From Odontocerum albicorne (Eukaryota > Arthropoda > Insecta > Trichoptera > Odontoceridae): a stretch of 64,000 bases of DNA. The stretch covers positions 8,534,251 through 8,598,250 of the forward strand of contig OX463838.1 of assembly GCA_949825065.1 (NCBI GenBank), in the 5' to 3' direction. The position numbers were made by a program, and so were the translations under genes. Under the pieces are notes generated by a model that saw only the letters and a program-made list of their open reading frames with translations, made no database searches and was not told where the DNA came from. Positions 31,476-41,779 of this stretch are shown here, piece after piece (within the stretch, counting starts at the first letter, position 1; every line of letters begins with the position of its first letter).

Positions 31476-31690
31476 GACGACCTCCGTGGCCTACGCCCGT
31501 CCCCTACCCGGACTTTACAGTTTCAAATCTCGCTGGAACCCAGATTTTTTAAAAATAGTTTCCAGCCTGGTTTTCACTTAAGGCGTCTTTAAGCCAGCCT
31601 GGTTTTCACTTAAGGCGTTGGTTGGAAGATATTGCCGCATGGCAGTAAGTCCGCCAGGTTATACTGTATACAACAAAAGTGTAATTCAAA
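31476..31690 (+). mobile_element. SINE-A copy 3 with internal duplication
   Basis: Head GACGACCTCCGTGGCCTACG, B-box region CAGTTTCAAATCTCGC. The body block CCAGCCTGGTTTTCACTTAA with GGCG is present twice in tandem (31562-31620). Tail GCCGCATGGCAGTAAGTCCG, CCAGGTTATACTGTATACAA. Confidence 0.85.
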
Positions 31691-32754
31691 CAATACAAAA
31701 CTTCCCCTATATTGTATTACAATGTTATGTTGTTGTATACAGTGCAACCTTGTGGAGTTGATTGTGAAGTGATTATTTATTCTAACGTATCAGAAATATG
31801 TTACAAAGGCTGTTGTCAAAAAATAGTCCTATCCATTAATCAGGAACTTTGTCTGTTTATAATAAAAATATAAATGTTTGTAAATCGCTGCTTAGTAATA
31901 TAATATAATTGTAAGTAGGATTTATGTGGAATGGTGTGTGAAAGTTTGTTTGAAACTGGAAAGACAATAATAAATATCAAGCCAACCATCATGTTTGGGT
32001 AGGTATCAAAATTATTTCTACAAATAGTGAAGCAAATCCAATGGGGATGAGAGAAAAGTTTTAGTTTGATTGACTTTATCGATATTTTTGGCATAGATAT
32101 TGAAAAAGACACACTGAAGTTAAATAATAATTATTAAATATCTCCGAATTCACATTTAATACATATGACTGCTCGACACGATCCAACAATTGCGTGCAAT
32201 ATTCCAAATAGTACATTTTTATAGAGCACGGGCTAATATTTATTTCTTTATTTCATCTACAATCGATGCCGTCCTCAAAGTAATTTCTTTATTTTGTTTT
32301 ATGCAATTAATGAATTTAACGCTGTCGAGCACATTTATTTTACGAAATATAGCATCGTGTATAGCGGACAATAGACAAATCCTGCTCGCAGATAATTCCA
32401 ACATATATTTCAGTAAATTTTTTTTCATATTTGAAATAAAATAAATGAAGTATTTTATATCAACTATATTTTTCAAAACATTACTGCAAATAAATTTGTT
32501 TGTCAATAACAGTAAAACGAAATCATAAATAAAAAAAATATCACTTTTTTAAAAAATAACAATCGTTTTACTTTATTCATAACGGATCACGCTACAATAT
32601 TGAAAAACTTCGAACACATAATTTTATGGCATAAAGTTATAAACTGGGCGAATAGAACACTCGATGTCTCCTAAACCCGAAACGTATGAAATGTTATGCA
32701 GCACTTATGGTTTAAGAGCAGACGTAAAAGTTTAAAAAGAAATCACCGTGTCAC
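31691..32754. other. No recognisable feature
   Basis: AT-rich. A 90-codon minus frame at 31840-32112 and overlapping frames at 32190-32506 lack motifs. Confidence 0.35.
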
Positions 32755-33000
32755 GTTTCCCCTGGTGATGCGGGCCGGGCCGGCCGCCCGGCGTGCGGCG
32801 AGACGATACTCGGTTGCCTTGAAAAATTCCCATTTAATTTTATTTTCCCAACAAAAACACGCAGAATTTGGCACCCGCCGCGCCCGTCCGTTGGCCGCCG
32901 GCCCGTCTACTCTGCTTTGTGCTTGTTCCATTCTGGCGACCGCTTACCGCTCATTCACATTGACGCCCTGCGCTGATTGATTTGTTCCATTCTGGCGTCT
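32755..33000. other. CG-rich islet
   Basis: GCGGGCCGGGCCGGCCGCCC and CCGCCGCGCCCGTCCGTTGG stand out strongly from AT-rich flanks. TTGTTCCATTCTGGCG occurs twice (about 32922 and 32981). It could be a promoter-proximal or enhancer region; no ORF is convincing. Confidence 0.4.
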
Positions 33001-33769
33001 AATGAGATGTAGGCATTTTAAATCGAATACCGATGTTACTTCAAATCAACGGACTATCGGTTAGTCTATGTCTATTAGCCTTTGAATTAGTGATATTTGT
33101 TATGTGATGGGCACATATCTTACTTTCCAGTCCATAAAGTAAACTTAAGGGTCTCCTGTCTTATCACCAGACATTTCTTTATACTGAATATTTTATCTCT
33201 GTCTTCATTTATTAATTGACTCGCTTCTTATCCCCTGCAGATAAGGGAAGCGCTAGAAAAGTACTTTCCGTTTATTTATCTATCGAAATATATATTATCT
33301 GACCACATTTACCTTTTGCTCCTGCTCCTACACTCTCAATTGGAAAGGGGTGAAGATATCTCTTTCACCAAAATAAGTATATTAAGGGTCCATAAGGCTC
33401 AAATTAGTTCCATACATTTTTCTAGGCGAGGAACGAGGTCACTATAGCACTTTTCCCATTGAAATTATCTCCGTGACACACTAACATGTAATCATTGTAA
33501 TCGTCATCTAATAAAATGCTGAGGAAGTGGCTATTTTCCATCATCACCATCAAACTCCCGAATTCCGACATAACATATTTCTTCTTCTTTCATGTTGATT
33601 TCATTTCCCTTTCACCCATAAAGAGTGTTTGCCCTTCGGCATTGTATAGCCATAAATGATTATAACAAAAAGAACATTTGAAAGTTTAATGCTTCCGATA
33701 AATATAAATGAATTATTTTCGTGTATTACTTAAAGTAATTAGACATTTAATATATTTATCACATTAAGG
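33001..33769. other. No recognisable feature
   Basis: Unique, mildly AT-rich DNA with no motif I recognise. Confidence 0.4.
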
Positions 33770-34505
33770 AATAGTCCACAACAGTATTTTAATATCAATT
33801 TTGGTGCATGGGAGGGAAACTTAGTGGTGGAAAAGTCTGACATGAGCCAAATAAATATTGTAATTTATTTTTATCAAACACGGTTTATTCCACTTTTTTG
33901 TGACGGTATAACCCTACCGGTTTCAAGGCTTTCACCTCATCTTCAGGGGAGCACAAACAAGACCTGAGGTGAAAGCCCTGAAACCGGTAGGGTTATACCG
34001 TCACAAAAAAGTGGAATAAACAGTGTTTGATAAAAATAAATTACAATGTCTTTAAACCTCCACAACGTTAATGGTTTAACTATAAATAACAACAAATAAA
34101 TATTGTATAAATGCCTGTACGTAGAAAAATACATGGGGGATGGGGGGGGGTGATTTATGACAATACGGAATGATTAGGGAGGAATGTAAACGTAAGGCTG
34201 ATATGTTGAGTACGGTGAAGAAGAGCACTCTAAGATGGTTTGGACACGTAGAGCAATGAATGAAGAAAGACCAACATAGTAAATATATTGTGCGAATGTG
34301 AGTCGAAGGCCAACGAAAGTATGGTTGGATCAAGTGAATGGTATTTTGATAGAAGGAAACGTAGAAAGTTGGAGAAACCGTAGGAATTGTTCGAGAGGTG
34401 TATTGATGTAGAAGAGGCGAAGAATATGTGTTGGGATAGGAAAATCTGGCGTTTATTTCTCTTTGCTTATTACCCTGACAGGAAATAGTATGATGGTATG
34501 TATGT
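33770..34505 (+). mobile_element. LINE-C copy split by a PLE-H insertion
   Basis: The 5' piece (33770-33862) has CCACAACAGTATTTTAATAT and TGGTGCATGGGAG (MYGS region). The 3' piece (34094-34505) has TAAGATGGTTTGGACACGTA, CCAACATAGTAAATATATTG, GAAGAGGCGAAGAATATGTG and the terminal GTATGATGGTATGTATGTAT. The insertion in between duplicated 14 bp of this LINE. Confidence 0.85.
33849..34107. mobile_element. PLE-H element with perfect 14-bp TSD
   Basis: Element 33863-34093 between AAATAAATATTGTA repeats (33849-33862 and 34094-34107). It is a near-perfect foldback: the left arm runs TTTATTCCACTTTTTTGTGA, the complement of the hammerhead-like region (CCGGTTTCAAGGCTTTCACC, TCATCTTCAGGGG) and GCACAAACAAGAC. 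The right arm returns through GAAACCGGTAGGGTTATACC to the family terminus TAACTATAAATAACAAC. Arms differ by a few bases only. Confidence 0.9.
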
Positions 34506-34607
34506 ATTAAGGGATTAAATTAAAATATATATAAAGTATAAATCAAATAATTATAAAAATGAATTTTACTTAAGTATCCACAATCAAGTATATTTTATCA
34601 CAGAACA

Positions 34608-34853
34608 AATCTGTGGATATGTCCGTTTTACCTTAGTTTACAGGAGAAGCAATATTAACTTTGATAAGCTGTCAAAATCAGTACAAATAAATATTTTTTA
34701 AAGTTTTTCCAAACGATATATCATTTGTTTGGATAATGACTTACACACCTTGTTTTGCCACAACATGCTGAGAAATATTTTCTATAAATTGGGAGAATAA
34801 TCACAAAATGACAAAAAAACGGACATACAACTTCTGACTTAACGCCACAGAAA
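34608..34853 (+). mobile_element. MITE-T copy 1
   Basis: About 246 bp. Inner sequence (GTCCGTTTTACCTTAGTTTA, ATTAACTTTGATAAGCTGTC, AACATGCTGAGAAATATTTT) is closely matched at 38749-39011. Ends CTGTGG and CCACAG are inverted; the left TIR has lost part of its length compared with the sibling copy. Confidence 0.8.
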
Positions 34854-34984
34854 TATTGTTTTAGATTTAATCGTGAAAATTTCAATTGATATGACATTTA
34901 TTTATTTAACACTTACGTGTAAATAAATCTGGTGTTTGAAGGATGGCGAAAAGAAAACATCAGAAATTAATGCATGGATAAAAT

Positions 34985-35274
34985 GGACATTTTAAGTAAG
35001 ATGAATAAAGGAGCTTTAAGATGGTTTGAACATGTGGAGAGAATGAATACACGTGTGTGGAAGTGTTAGACCGAGGAAAACATGAGTGCACCAAATGGAC
35101 TAGATTTTGAAAGAAGGAAAATTATGAATTTTGAATAATATGAGATTGTATGTATGTGGAGGAGGCGAAAATTGTGTGCTTGGAAAGAATTTTGAATTTT
35201 GAAGATATGTTCTCTCTGCCTACCTCGCGAGAGACACGACGTGATGATATTCATGTACGAGTATGTATTATCCA
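34985..35274 (+). mobile_element. LINE-C copy with a footprint insertion
   Basis: Contains TTTAAGATGGTTTGAACATG, GAATGAATACACG and GAGGAGGCGAAAATTGTGTG, ending at GTGATGATATTCATG. A TACGAG insertion then precedes TATGTATTA, where siblings have an uninterrupted TATGTATGTA. Otherwise a typical dead 3' half. Confidence 0.75.
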
Positions 35275-35895
35275 TTAACCCTTTCAGGCACAGGTAAACT
35301 TCACTTATTTTTACTCAGGCTGCACAAAAAATAAAAAGTCAAGTTTCTCATTATTATTTTTAATGTGTTTGAAAAATGATACATACAAATGCTAAATTAA
35401 CATATTTCCACTTCCTCGGTAGGTCAAGGAACTCCTGGTGAGGTGGTACAACTTATGTATAGTCCATATTTCCACTGGTACTTCTAATGTACCACCAAAT
35501 ATTGCCGAAATACATCCAAGTAAAATTATTTTTTAACCTAAATATAATCTCAACAACTTACCACAATCACTGAAGTCAATTTTATCACAACACAACTATT
35601 TTTTATTAAAATTTAATACAAATATATAACGTTTTCTTTTATACGCACAAGTCGGCACACCAAGGACAACTAACTGTCAATAATATTAGAAGCTAAATGA
35701 ATTTGAACAGGACCAGACCTGCAGCTGTGCGGATATGAGTCATAAGTATTATATTATACGAAGTGGCACATAATCTGAGCGTTCGTGCAGCAATAGAGAG
35801 AGGTTTAATAAGTGGTACATTGTGTATACCACTGTGCAGTACAGCGTCAAAAAAAGGTGGTTCATAACGTGTACCACTAAGCCTGTAAGGGTTAA
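35275..35895. mobile_element. piggyBac-type MITE with TTAA target duplication
   Basis: TTAA (35275-35278) then CCCTTTCAGGCAC at the left. GTGTACCACTAAGCCTGTAA then GGG and TTAA (35892-35895) at the right. TTAA TSDs plus CCCTTT-type termini are the mark of piggyBac elements. The 613-bp interior has no transposase; it repeats GTACCAC-type motifs in both orientations. Confidence 0.85.
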
Positions 35896-36030
35896 GAAGT
35901 ATACAGCTATTGGGATTTGGTAAAAATAAATTGATATTTTTTAGCATGTCATAATAGTTGACTCGAACCATAAATAATCTTGATTTATTTTGTCATCTTG
36001 ACAGTTCACACAAGAGATAATTTATCGATG

Positions 36031-36374
36031 ATACTCAAGTCAGTTCTTCGTTCAGCTTTCGCACTCCGAGTTTCGAGCTCTTCAAATCGGTAGACACAAA
36101 GGCAATGGGAGTAAGCCACCCGTACTCGTATTATCCCTGCCACATTAAGCACACTTGTATCCTCGCCCATCGGTCCGCTAGCCACACCGCTGTACGTGGG
36201 GATATACTCCTACAATGCCATAATGCTGCAAGATCAATGACTCATGCCACTGAGTCCGTTTCGACTAGATTTTGATTTTAGATCATTTGTACCCTCCATA
36301 AGCATTTGAAGGTTTATTATACATACAAGAGAATTAAGACTGGCTATTCATTCTTATACTATACCTTCCAAATG
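36031..36374 (-). other. Possible second SINE-B body, otherwise unassigned
   Basis: CACTCCGAGTTTCGAGCTCT and GGTAGACACAAAGGC resemble the SINE-B body block at about 36450-36490 (CTCCGAGTTTAGAATC, GAGTAGACACGAAAC). No tRNA-like head is visible. A footprint 8-mer is at 36123-36130. Confidence 0.35.
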
Positions 36375-36692
36375 TTCTAATAGGCGATTCGGACATATTT
36401 AAGGGAGTGGCTGGATTTCAACATTGTCTTCGGTCCCAATCAATTTCAGCTCCGAGTTTAGAATCTCTCGAGTAGACACGAAACTCGCAGTTCGTCATCG
36501 TAAATGTATGGAATTATACCCCGCACGTGAAGAGGCAATACCACTCGCACACGTCTATCGTGTGTAAGTATTGTTACTAGGCGAACTCTTGACCGGTAAA
36601 GTAACATTTTTTTTTAATTTGGTACCATCAGAAATCGAACACGGAACCCGCGGGTGAAAGTCAAGTGTCTTACCAATCGAGCCGCGGAGTTC
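36375..36692 (-). mobile_element. SINE-B, best copy
   Basis: Minus-strand head: GGATGAACTCCGCGGCTCGA, TTGGTAAGACACTTGACTTT, CACCCGCGGGTTCC, then GTGTTCGATTTCTG. A-box (GGCTCGATTGGTAAGA) and B-box (GTTCGATTT) positions fit a tRNA-derived promoter. Body: AGAGTTCGCCTAGTAAC and ACACACGATAGACGTGTGCG. The end is ATATGTCCGAATCGCC, also seen near 15100. Confidence 0.8.
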
Positions 36693-36814
36693 ATCCGAGT
36701 TACTATATAACTCTATAACTATCGGATTATCAACATAACTTTAGGATTATCTTAGTTACATACTTAGTTCAGCATTTACATACTTAGTCCAGATAATTTT
36801 AATGACATCCCTTT

Positions 36815-37075
36815 CTCTGAGATGGTTTGGCTACGTAGAACGAATTAATGAAAAAATACTAACACAAACAAATATACATTGCTAGTGTGAGTGGAAGGCG
36901 TGGTAGAAAAAAAACTAAGAAAAGTAAGGTTGAATCAAGTGAATGATTTTTTAAAATAAAGATAATAAGTAAGAGAAATCGTAGGAGCTCTGTGTGAAAT
37001 AGATTTGGAAAAAATGTGTGTCGAGATAGATAAGTCTGGCGCTCTGTCCTCTCTGCCTGTGATGGTTTGTATGTC
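36815..37075 (+). mobile_element. LINE-C copy
   Basis: CTCTGAGATGGTTTGGCTAC, GTGAGTGGAAGGCGTGGTAG, GTCGAGATAGATAAGTCTGG and CTCTGTCCTCTCTGCC are in order, and the end is at GTGATGGTTTGTATGT. Dead. Confidence 0.8.
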
Positions 37076-37617
37076 CCTCACGATTCGCGAATGATAGAAG
37101 AGCTTTTCTGGAGCTATGTATGACATCTCCTTTCTCGGATCTAATCAAATATAGTTTTGTATTGTATATCCTTGACTGGCATCGCATGTTCGGAAACCAT
37201 CGACTTGAGTTGCCGATTGTTTTTCAAACTTTTTACATTATAACATATTTTCTGACATGTTTGTTTATTTTTGCTCACTTTCGTTTGATTAACTTAAAAA
37301 AAAGTCATATAATGCCATAATCAAAACTATTATTGATTATTTAAGTGTATTATTGATACATGTGTCGATTATATATATTAGGAAATAAGCAATATATATA
37401 TTATATAAGAAAAAAAAATTAAGTTAGAACTTTTTATAATTTTTTGTAGTATTGGCAAATTATCAGCATCATATGATTAACAGAACTGGAAAACATACGA
37501 GTAAAGGGTACGCATTAACATTTAACTATGGAGGTAGTGTCAAATTGTTATAAACTGAATTGAAAGTCGGTAAAAGATAATTACGAGTACCATATGTACA
37601 AAATAATGTCTGACGAC
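37076..37617. other. No recognisable feature
   Basis: AT-rich unique DNA with two footprint 8-mers (37496, 37582) only 86 bp apart. Confidence 0.35.
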
Positions 37618-38122
37618 TCCTGTTCGTGTACTGAATTTTTGTAGGTTACAATTTTTTTTATTTAAACAAAAAAATTACGTGGTTACCGTAGTACATATGT
37701 CAGCTATTTTTCGACATAGTCGCAATTCCTCTCAATGCAGGTGGTGAAGCGGGGTATCAACTTTTTGATGCCTTCCTCGAAGTAGTTTCCCGCCAACCCC
37801 TCCGTCCCCTTCTCCACCTCCTCCTTTACCTCCTCGTCGGTTGAAAACCTTTTTCCACCCATGTGCAGCTTCAGGGAGGTAAAGAGATAGTAATCTGAAG
37901 GTGCTAGGTCAGGGGAATGCGCGGGATGGTTCAGGACATCCCATTTAAACGAGGCGAGCAGTTCCTTCGTGGCGTTGGCCGTGTGTGGTCTGGCATTGTC
38001 GTGCAGCAGGCAGACTCCCTTTTTCAGCATGCCTCTCCTCTTGTTCTGAATCGCCCTCCGCAATTTTTTTAGGTTCTCACAGTATCTTGCAGAGTTGATG
38101 GTCTCCCCTTGAGGCATATAGT
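37618..38122 (-). mobile_element. mariner element 3a, truncated at both ends
   Basis: Nearly identical to 56370-56855 of mariner element 3b, base for base over long stretches, but lacking both TIRs. Right after the MPQGE codons at 38117 it switches to AT-rich unrelated DNA. Confidence 0.9.
37704..38117 (-). pseudogene. mariner transposase C-terminal half (copy 3a)
   Basis: The minus strand reads MPQGETINSARYCENLKKLR, then RRAIQNKRRGMLKKG. The second catalytic Asp is in LLHDNARPH, the third in HSPDLAPSDYYLF (34 residues apart), and the C-terminus is FTTCIERNCDYVEK. No stop or frameshift within 137 codons, but the first Asp, DNA-binding domain and TIRs are gone. It differs from copy 3b by a few codons (ENL for ETL, GMLKK for GLLTK, NCD for NGD). 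Confidence 0.93.
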
Positions 38123-38177
38123 ATTTCGAATATATAATATAATTTTAAATCTTTTAAAATAAAATGTATATTTTTCT

Positions 38178-38485
38178 AATGTTTAACAATAAATAACTTT
38201 ATTATTCCACTAATAACATAAATCCCCGTCACACTCGCTTCAAGCGGAACGAGAGCCTCGGGATAAGAGGTACAGTACCCGGTGGTAAGTAATACACATC
38301 GTTTGTAGAGCGTCGTCTTTGTCGCACGATGCGCTAACAGTCCGGCATTGTAGTCACGATGCGGTTAGCGCGTCGTGCGACAGAGACGATGCTCGACAAA
38401 CGATGTGTATTACTTACCGCCGGGAGAACACGTGTAGCGGGGACTAATGTCATTGGAATAACAAATTAATTTATCGTTCAACATT
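38178..38485. mobile_element. Foldback MITE with a 58-bp inner stem
   Basis: Ends AATGTTTAAC and GTTCAACATT are inverted; a decayed outer arm contains TTATTCCA and CCCCG. The inner arm 38281-38338 (GGTAAGTAATACACATCGTT, TGTCGCACGATGCGCTAAC-like) pairs with 38364-38421 with about 5 mismatches in 58, leaving a 25-nt loop. It encodes nothing. A solo arm is at 1333-1390. Confidence 0.85.
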
Positions 38486-38525
38486 GTAATATGAAGTTTC
38501 ACGAAATTAAAGTCGAAACCTTTGA

Positions 38526-39058
38526 ACAATTATTAATATATTATACATTATTTATAATTAAGGCATTAACACTGTGGAGGTTTCAAGAAATTATAATTTA
38601 TTTTGTTAAATACTTTTTATTCCACTTTATACAACGGTATAACCCTACCGGTTCCAATTTTTTCACCCCATCATCAGGGGATCACACACAAAACTTGTGC
38701 TCCCCTTATGAGGTGAAAACCTTGAAACCTGTATCGTTATACCTTTTATATCTGTGGTGTTATGGCAGAAGTTGATACGTCCGTTTTACCTTAATTTACA
38801 GGAGAAGCAATATTAACTTTGATAAGCTGTTAAAATTAGTACAAATAAGCATTTTTATTTTTTTTTCAATCAATATATCTTTTGTTTGGATAATGACTGA
38901 CACACCTTGTTTTACCACAACATGCTGAGAAATATTTTCTATAAATTGGGAGAATAAACACAAAATGAAAAAAAACCGGACATATAAACATCTCCCATAA
39001 CGCCACAGATATAAAGTGTAATAAACAATGTTTGACTTACCAAATTACAATTATTAAT
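38526..39058. mobile_element. PLE-H element with 12-bp TSD and a nested MITE
   Basis: Flanked by perfect ACAATTATTAAT repeats (38526-38537 and 39047-39058). Left arm: TATTTATAATTAAGGCATTA, then the complement of the hammerhead-like region with CATCATCAGGGG (CTGATGATG on the other strand). Right arm: CTTATGAGGTGAAAACCTTG, AAACCTGTATCGTTATACC. A second mobile element (38749-39011) interrupts the right arm before AAGTGTAATAAACAATGTTT. Confidence 0.85.
38749..39011 (+). mobile_element. MITE-T copy 2, nested in PLE-H
   Basis: TIRs of about 35 bp: left TATCTGTGGTGTTATGGCAG; right complement TATCTGTGGCGTTATGGGAG. The flanks TTTATA/TATAAA make the exact TSD ambiguous (TA or longer). The interior is shared with 34608-34853. 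Confidence 0.85.
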
Positions 39059-39269
39059 CTTATTCAACTAGGATAACAGAGATTTACTTAATTAACGTGT
39101 GTTATTTAAATAAAATTGTTTTCAATACTTCGTATGGATTGCATTTAATACCGTCCATATCAGGAGAATGCGACTCGATGCATTCGTTTCTTCTCTCTAA
39201 AGAACGCATCGCCTGACAGTTTTGTTACCATGTCAGCAAACATTGTTCGTATCACAATATTCGAGTAAT
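39059..39269. other. No recognisable feature
   Basis: AT-rich spacer. Confidence 0.35.
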
Positions 39270-39410
39270 CAAAGCGCGGTGCCGGCGCGTCTTGCGCGCG
39301 AAAAACGTAACGCGAAATTTTCGCGGGCTATCCGTCAAGTTTTGGCGGCCGGCGTCTCAGCGCTTGGCACGCCCGCTGCCGCCAGCTGAAGCCGGCTACA
39401 TAAACGTATA
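39270..39410. other. CG-rich islet
   Basis: GCGCGGTGCCGGCGCGTCTT and TCGCGGGCTATCCGTC in AT-rich surroundings. It ends CCGGCTACATAAACG, where CATAAA could loosely act as a TATA-like box. No ORF of note. Confidence 0.35.
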
Positions 39411-39952
39411 TCATATATGCAAAAAAAGATCCAGCTCAGAATATTTTTTAATCAAAGAAAGCATTATACGAGTATATTATGACGGATGATTTTTGTCAAT
39501 GGCAAAAGTACTATAGAAGAGAAAACATTTTGAATATTTTTATTTTGTATACACAATCGTGTTTTAGTAATTAATTTGTGGTGTGTGTTTTTTTTAATGA
39601 ACTTAGAGAAAAAAAATGGGGAATATATACAATAAGAGAAGTGTTTAAATTTACGTTTTTCTTTTACGCAGTATATAAAGGATACAAGAAGAAAACATGG
39701 CCAACGATTTCGTCGTTCCATTCACATATGCACATTGTTTTTTTTTTTTATTTGAATTAGGTAGAATTCTATGAGACAGTGTCCAATTTGCAGTTTACAT
39801 ATGTGATTATATTCGTTTTAAGAGGTAAAAATGACATTTGTTTTCGTTTCTTAAATATCTTATAATTGTTTAAATGTTTATTTTACGTCGTATTAATTAT
39901 TTTATCGCTTGAAAGTCCATTTTAACATTTTCCCAAATATATCAAAACATTT
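39411..39952. other. No recognisable feature
   Basis: AT-rich unique DNA. A footprint 8-mer lies at 39467-39474. Confidence 0.35.
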
Positions 39953-40090
39953 GTGTGGGTTGGATCTGTTGTGCGCAACGTGGTCCGTAGCGGCGCGAGG
40001 GGCGCAGCGGCGCGGGGTGACGACGCTATGCGCAGCGTATTGCGCACGCGCGCCTCGGCGCCGGTAGGCTCGTGGGATTGTTTCCTTATA
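39953..40090. other. CG-rich islet
   Basis: CGTAGCGGCGCGAGGGGCGC and GCGCACGCGCGCCTCGGCGC. A plus frame from 39953 is open for 86 codons, but only its first third is GC-rich. I do not call it a gene. Confidence 0.35.
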
Positions 40091-40464
40091 CTGTGGCTGA
40101 TATTAAATATCGGAATTTTTTATTTACTGTGTACCCATTCCATTCCACGCTTTTATAAAGTGTTAAGTTTGGACAAATATTTACGCTTAATTGCCTCTCA
40201 CTTAAAAATATAAGTAATACCTGATATTAATTTTTATTAAATGTTTTAATATTACCTTTTTTACTTGTTTATTCCACTAAAACAATCTTATGTTATTTCC
40301 AATATTTTGTATTGTTTATTGTTGTTTTTTTTAAAATATACAAATTCTTCGTAATAACTTACAGGTGAACTGAACTATTTATTTTTCGTTTTGTACCTAT
40401 TATCTTTGCAATTTTTTTCTTGTTTGTTGAAAACGTCGATAAACTCGCCAGACCGACATTATGA
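40091..40464. other. No recognisable feature
   Basis: AT-rich spacer. Confidence 0.4.
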
Positions 40465-40865
40465 ATTGTTCTTCTTCTTCCTGGCACTGTCCCAACTCAT
40501 TGCCTAGGTAGGCTGTTGGGGTCGGCTCTTCTCGTTCTCAGTCTGTATATCCTTCGGTTCTGGGTGTCGCTTTCATCTAAGCCGTTTCTCTGCAGGATTT
40601 GGAGCATTGAGTTATCCAGGAGTTCTTTGGTCTTCCTCTGGACGGCTGTCGAGGAAGATCCACAGACATTGCCTGATTTACAGTATGGTCTGGTGGTCTC
40701 CGCCTTATGTGTCCGTACCATCTCAGTTGTCGCTCTTCCCGCTTACTATTTATGTCAGTGACTCCCAGGCTACCACAAATGCGTGAGCTCTTAATTTTAT
40801 CTTTCAGTGATACTCGTGCCGACCACCTAAGCATTCGTATTTCTGCTGTTTCAAGGTTCCTAGAG
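40465..40865 (-). pseudogene. RTE-like LINE-E ORF2 C-terminus, copy 1
   Basis: Minus strand: MLRWSARVSLKDKIKSSRIC, GSLGVTDINSKREERQLRWY, GHIRRRPPDHTVNQAMSVDL and PRQPSRGRPKNSWITQ. A frameshift then leads to ILQRNGLDESDTQNRRIYRL and RTRRADPNSLPRQ, then the stop. RLRWYGH and GRPK..W are RTE-type C-terminal hallmarks. The 3' end is GGGACAGTGCCAGGAAGAAG followed by AAGAA repeats. It is 5'-truncated. Confidence 0.88.
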
Positions 40866-41269
40866 TATTAGGAATTGTTATAATCGATTAAAAATAGTAT
40901 AAGTATACTCACTTTTGGTAAAATATTTAATAATATCCGAAAACAGAAGAAAATGTAGTACAATAAATAACTTTATATGAATACACATTTTCATCCTTTT
41001 GGATAAGAATAAGATTTTTAATTTTATTTTAATCTCACTCATGCATAGGTAATATTAAATCAATCTATTTTATGTGTTATTTATTATTTACCTCTATAAA
41101 TCTATTATTTTATTATAACCATCGCAGTAATTAAATAAAAGTCACGCATTAGAATAACAACTTTTTTTGTAAATGGTTACAAACCACTTACAAATAAACT
41201 ATCGATCGTCCTTCTTTTTGTGGCAATTTTGTTGGATTAAAACAGATTTTTGCCGTACCAAATATGTCA
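40866..41269. other. No recognisable feature
   Basis: AT-rich spacer. Confidence 0.4.
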
Positions 41270-41495
41270 AAAGACTAACATAACAATTTTACAGTGCAAA
41301 TGTGAGTGGAAGGCGTACTAGAGGTACACCGAGGAATGTATGATTGGATCGTGTGTGATATTTTTAAAGTAGGAAATGTTAAAAGTCATATAATTCGTAA
41401 AAGCTGTATCAGAAGGTATATGGATGTAGATGAGGCGAATGCGCCGCATTCTCCTCTCTGCCTACCCCGATAGAATGACGGCGTGATTTATTTTT
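41270..41495 (+). mobile_element. LINE-C copy
   Basis: AAAAGACTAACATAACAATT, GCAAATGTGAGTGGAAGGCG, GATGAGGCGAATG and CTACCCCGATAGAATGACGG are recognisable. Only the last 225 bp of the family remain. Confidence 0.75.
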
Positions 41496-41779
41496 AAATG
41501 TACTAATATAACATTTATAGTCAATGTACTAATACAGTGATTACGTATATTTTTAATAAATACATTAATAGTTCTACTATTAGGAAAAATAGTTATTCAT
41601 TGAGATAAGATTTTGTGCCGTATCTGGTAGAGGATGTTCACCTTAATACTCGAAACGACTAGACTAGACTAAACAAAGGGGAACGACACAAACGATGTTA
41701 CTCGTAGTTCATATCACCAGTTCCGTGCTCCGTGTCGATAATCCAGGAACACTGTCGAATCACTGTTGACGGAAAACGC
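41496..41779. other. No recognisable feature
   Basis: Unique DNA. A footprint 8-mer lies at 41699-41706. Confidence 0.35.
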
